DNA of 6,980 nt, taken from NCBI GenBank assembly GCA_021815655.1, contig JAKAGJ010000102.1:1-6980 (forward strand). Direction: 5' to 3'. Positions 5,428 to 6,980 of the stretch are shown in pieces. Origin of the DNA: Deltaproteobacteria bacterium (GTDB lineage Bacteria; Desulfobacterota; Desulfarculia; Desulfarculales; Desulfarculaceae). The notes below the pieces were generated by a model that ran no database searches, was not told where the DNA came from, and was given only the letters and a program-made list of their open reading frames with translations. Position 1 is the stretch's first letter; every line of letters starts with the position of its first letter. The translations under genes and the position numbers were made by a program.

Positions 5428-6980
5428 GTTGACACTTTGGTGCTGCCCCCACTTCCGGCAAGAGGTGCTGGCGGTGGCGGCGGGCTCCGAGGACTTGACG
5501 GGACTGGGGGTCAATACCCATTCCTTCCCCTGCCTACAGGGCGCTCCCAAGGGGCGGGTGACCCTGGCGCAGGTCCCCCTGGGCCTGCGGGAAGGGACCA
5601 ACGCCGTGATCGGCGGGGGCTGCCTGCGGGGTTGGGATGGCGCCGGCAAAGGCCTGGAGGGCGCGGCGGTGCTGGCCCCCCAGCAATGCTTCCACCTGGT
5701 GGCGCCCCCCGCCATGGTGGACAGGCTGATAGCCGAAGGCGCCTTCCTGATGACTCCCGGCTGGCTGTCGGACTGGCGGGAACACATCGCCCACTGGGGC
5801 TTCGATCAGGAGACGGCCAGGCAGTTTTTCCAGGAAACCACCCAAAAACTGGTCTTGCTGGATACCGGCGTAAGCGGAGACAGCCTGGCCCAGTTGTCCG
5901 CCATGGGGGAGTACCTGGGTTTGGCATGGCAGGACATCCCGGTGGGGATGGACATGCTCAAGCTTTCCCTGGAGCGCCTGGTCCTGGACCTGCGGCGGGG
6001 CGCCATATCCTTGCCGCCCCCTGAACGCTATTTCGCCGATCACCTCATGGTCATTGATCTGCTGACCGAGCTTTTGACCACCGGGGGTGAGAAGGAAGCC
6101 CTGGACCGCGTGGAGGAGCTGTTCGCCCTGCTTTTCGCGCCTGGGCGGCTGAGCTATGCGCCCGCCGGCCCGGGGTCGGAGGAAGCCGCCGCCTGGGCGG
6201 GGAAAGATTTCGCTTGGACGCGGTCAGGCCGTGGATTCGTGGTTCGCATGCTGCATCGCGGCCAAGACCTGGGGTCGCTGGAACTGGAGGACCTGGCCTT
6301 CGCGCAATACAAGGAAAGCTACCTGGCCCTGGCCTTGCCCCTGGCCAAGGTCTGCGCCTTGGCCATATCCAACGCCCGCGCCCTGGAAGCCCGCCAAAAG
6401 GCCGAGCAGGCCCTGCGTAACATGGCCAGCATCGTGGAGTCGTCCAAGGACGCCATCATCGGCCAGAGCCTCCAGGGCGTGATCGTGAGCTGGAACCAAG
6501 GCGCCAAGCGCATCTACGGTTACGACCAGGATGAGGTCCTGGGTCGGCACATCTCCTTCCTAACGCCCCACGACCAGCCCGACGTGATGACGCGCAAGCT
6601 CGAAAAGATCAAGGCCGAAGAGCCCACGGACCAGGTGGAGACGGTGTGGCTGACCAAGGACGGCCAACCGCTGAATGTCTCCTTGCAGGTCTCCCCCGTG
6701 CGCGACGAGGGCGGGCGCATCGTGGGCGCCTCCAGCATCGCCCGCGACATCACCAAGGAAAAGCAAAAGGCCGAACAAGAGCGGCGGTCCCTGGAGGCTC
6801 AACTCCAGCAGGCGCAAAAGCTGGAATCCGTGGGACGCCTGGCCGGAGGCGTGGCCCATGATTTCAACAACATACTGGCAATAATCCTGGGCTATTGCGA
6901 GATGGCCCTGCAAGGTGTCGGCCCGGAGAACGCCTTGCATCACGACCTGGCGCAAATACAAGAAGCCGCCGAGCGGGCCA
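5417..6980 (+). CDS. Sensor histidine kinase with N-terminal DUF1638-like, GAF-like and PAS domains (3' end outside window)
   Basis: The frame opens at ATG 5417, overlapping the methyltransferase gene by 11 bases, and runs without a stop to the edge (521 residues). Residues 1-195 resemble DUF1638: an early Cys-rich LTLWCCPHF, NAVIGGGCL (62-70), VLAPQQCFHL (85-94), FLMTPGWLSDW (110-120), and KLVLLDTG (144-151). Residues about 205-325 look like a GAF domain, with the typical final helix ending LAISNARALE. A PAS domain spans about 335-446 (SIVESSKDAIIG, WNQGAKRIYGYDQDEVLG, ending IARDITKEK). A coiled linker then leads to the HisKA H-box VGRLAGGVAHDFNNIL, with phosphoacceptor His481. The ATPase domain, and possibly a receiver, should lie beyond 6980. 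There is no signal peptide or membrane helix, so it senses a cytoplasmic cue, plausibly tied to the corrinoid pair. No Shine-Dalgarno is obvious; translation is probably coupled. The kinase call is very strong, the DUF1638 label moderate. Confidence 0.9.
   Translation, partial: MAPKLTLWCCPHFRQEVLAVAAGSEDLTGLGVNTHSFPCLQGAPKGRVTLAQVPLGLREGTNAVIGGGCLRGWDGAGKGLEGAAVLAPQQCFHLVAPPAMVDRLIAEGAFLMTPGWLSDWREHIAHWGFDQETARQFFQETTQKLVLLDTGVSGDSLAQLSAMGEYLGLAWQDIPVGMDMLKLSLERLVLDLRRGAISLPPPERYFADHLMVIDLLTELLTTGGEKEALDRVEELFALLFAPGRLSYAPAGPGSEEAAAWAGKDFAWTRSGRGFVVRMLHRGQDLGSLELEDLAFAQYKESYLALALPLAKVCALAISNARALEARQKAEQALRNMASIVESSKDAIIGQSLQGVIVSWNQGAKRIYGYDQDEVLGRHISFLTPHDQPDVMTRKLEKIKAEEPTDQVETVWLTKDGQPLNVSLQVSPVRDEGGRIVGASSIARDITKEKQKAEQERRSLEAQLQQAQKLESVGRLAGGVAHDFNNILAIILGYCEMALQGVGPENALHHDLAQIQEAAERA

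Noticed and set aside
4975..5787. 270-codon minus-strand frame spanning the methyltransferase-kinase junction
   Set aside because: It is antisense to two well-supported genes, with no recognisable motif.
5437..6024. 195-codon + strand frame inside the kinase gene
   Set aside because: It is Gly/Arg/Pro-rich with no domain and overlaps the frame starting at 5417, which shows clear domain motifs through to the H-box.

Overview
The window is GC-rich bacterial DNA, densely coded on both strands. The gene mix is a β-keto acid cleavage enzyme, a MaoC hydratase, a corrinoid methyltransferase pair and a soluble PAS-type histidine kinase. This combination suggests an anaerobic Desulfobacterota (deltaproteobacterial) or similar organism, but that is an inference from gene content and not a taxonomic result.

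Layout. Positions 1-551 (+) hold the C-terminal two thirds of a BKACE/Kce-type enzyme. It converges on a MaoC-family enoyl-CoA hydratase at 649-1080 (-), with a hairpin between them that may act as a terminator. A 376-base stretch with no convincing gene follows. The ABC-F ATPase uup lies at 1457-3328 (-), most likely starting at a GTG. Next is a 405-base divergent intergenic region. It contains an AT-rich promoter-like island and, close to the next gene, five tandem 15-base repeats.

From 3734 to the right edge three tightly packed + strand genes form an apparent operon. They encode a corrinoid-binding protein (3734-4384), a UROD/MtaA-superfamily methyltransferase (4375-5427, 10-base overlap) and a multi-domain sensor histidine kinase (5417 to beyond 6980, 11-base overlap). 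The kinase frame is open through the window edge, so a search requiring a stop codon would miss it. Its N-terminal ~195 residues resemble DUF1638, a domain of unknown function. GAF-like and PAS domains and the phosphoacceptor H-box follow.

How they may work together. The first two operon genes look like the methyl-carrying half of a corrinoid C1-transfer system. The third suggests that the state of this system, or its substrate, is sensed and passed to a response regulator outside the window. The methyltransferase lacks the usual zinc Cys residues, so it may have changed chemistry or a sensory role. This corrinoid-module-plus-kinase arrangement is the most interesting part of the window. The BKACE, MaoC and uup genes look like ordinary metabolism and housekeeping, with no demonstrable link to the operon.
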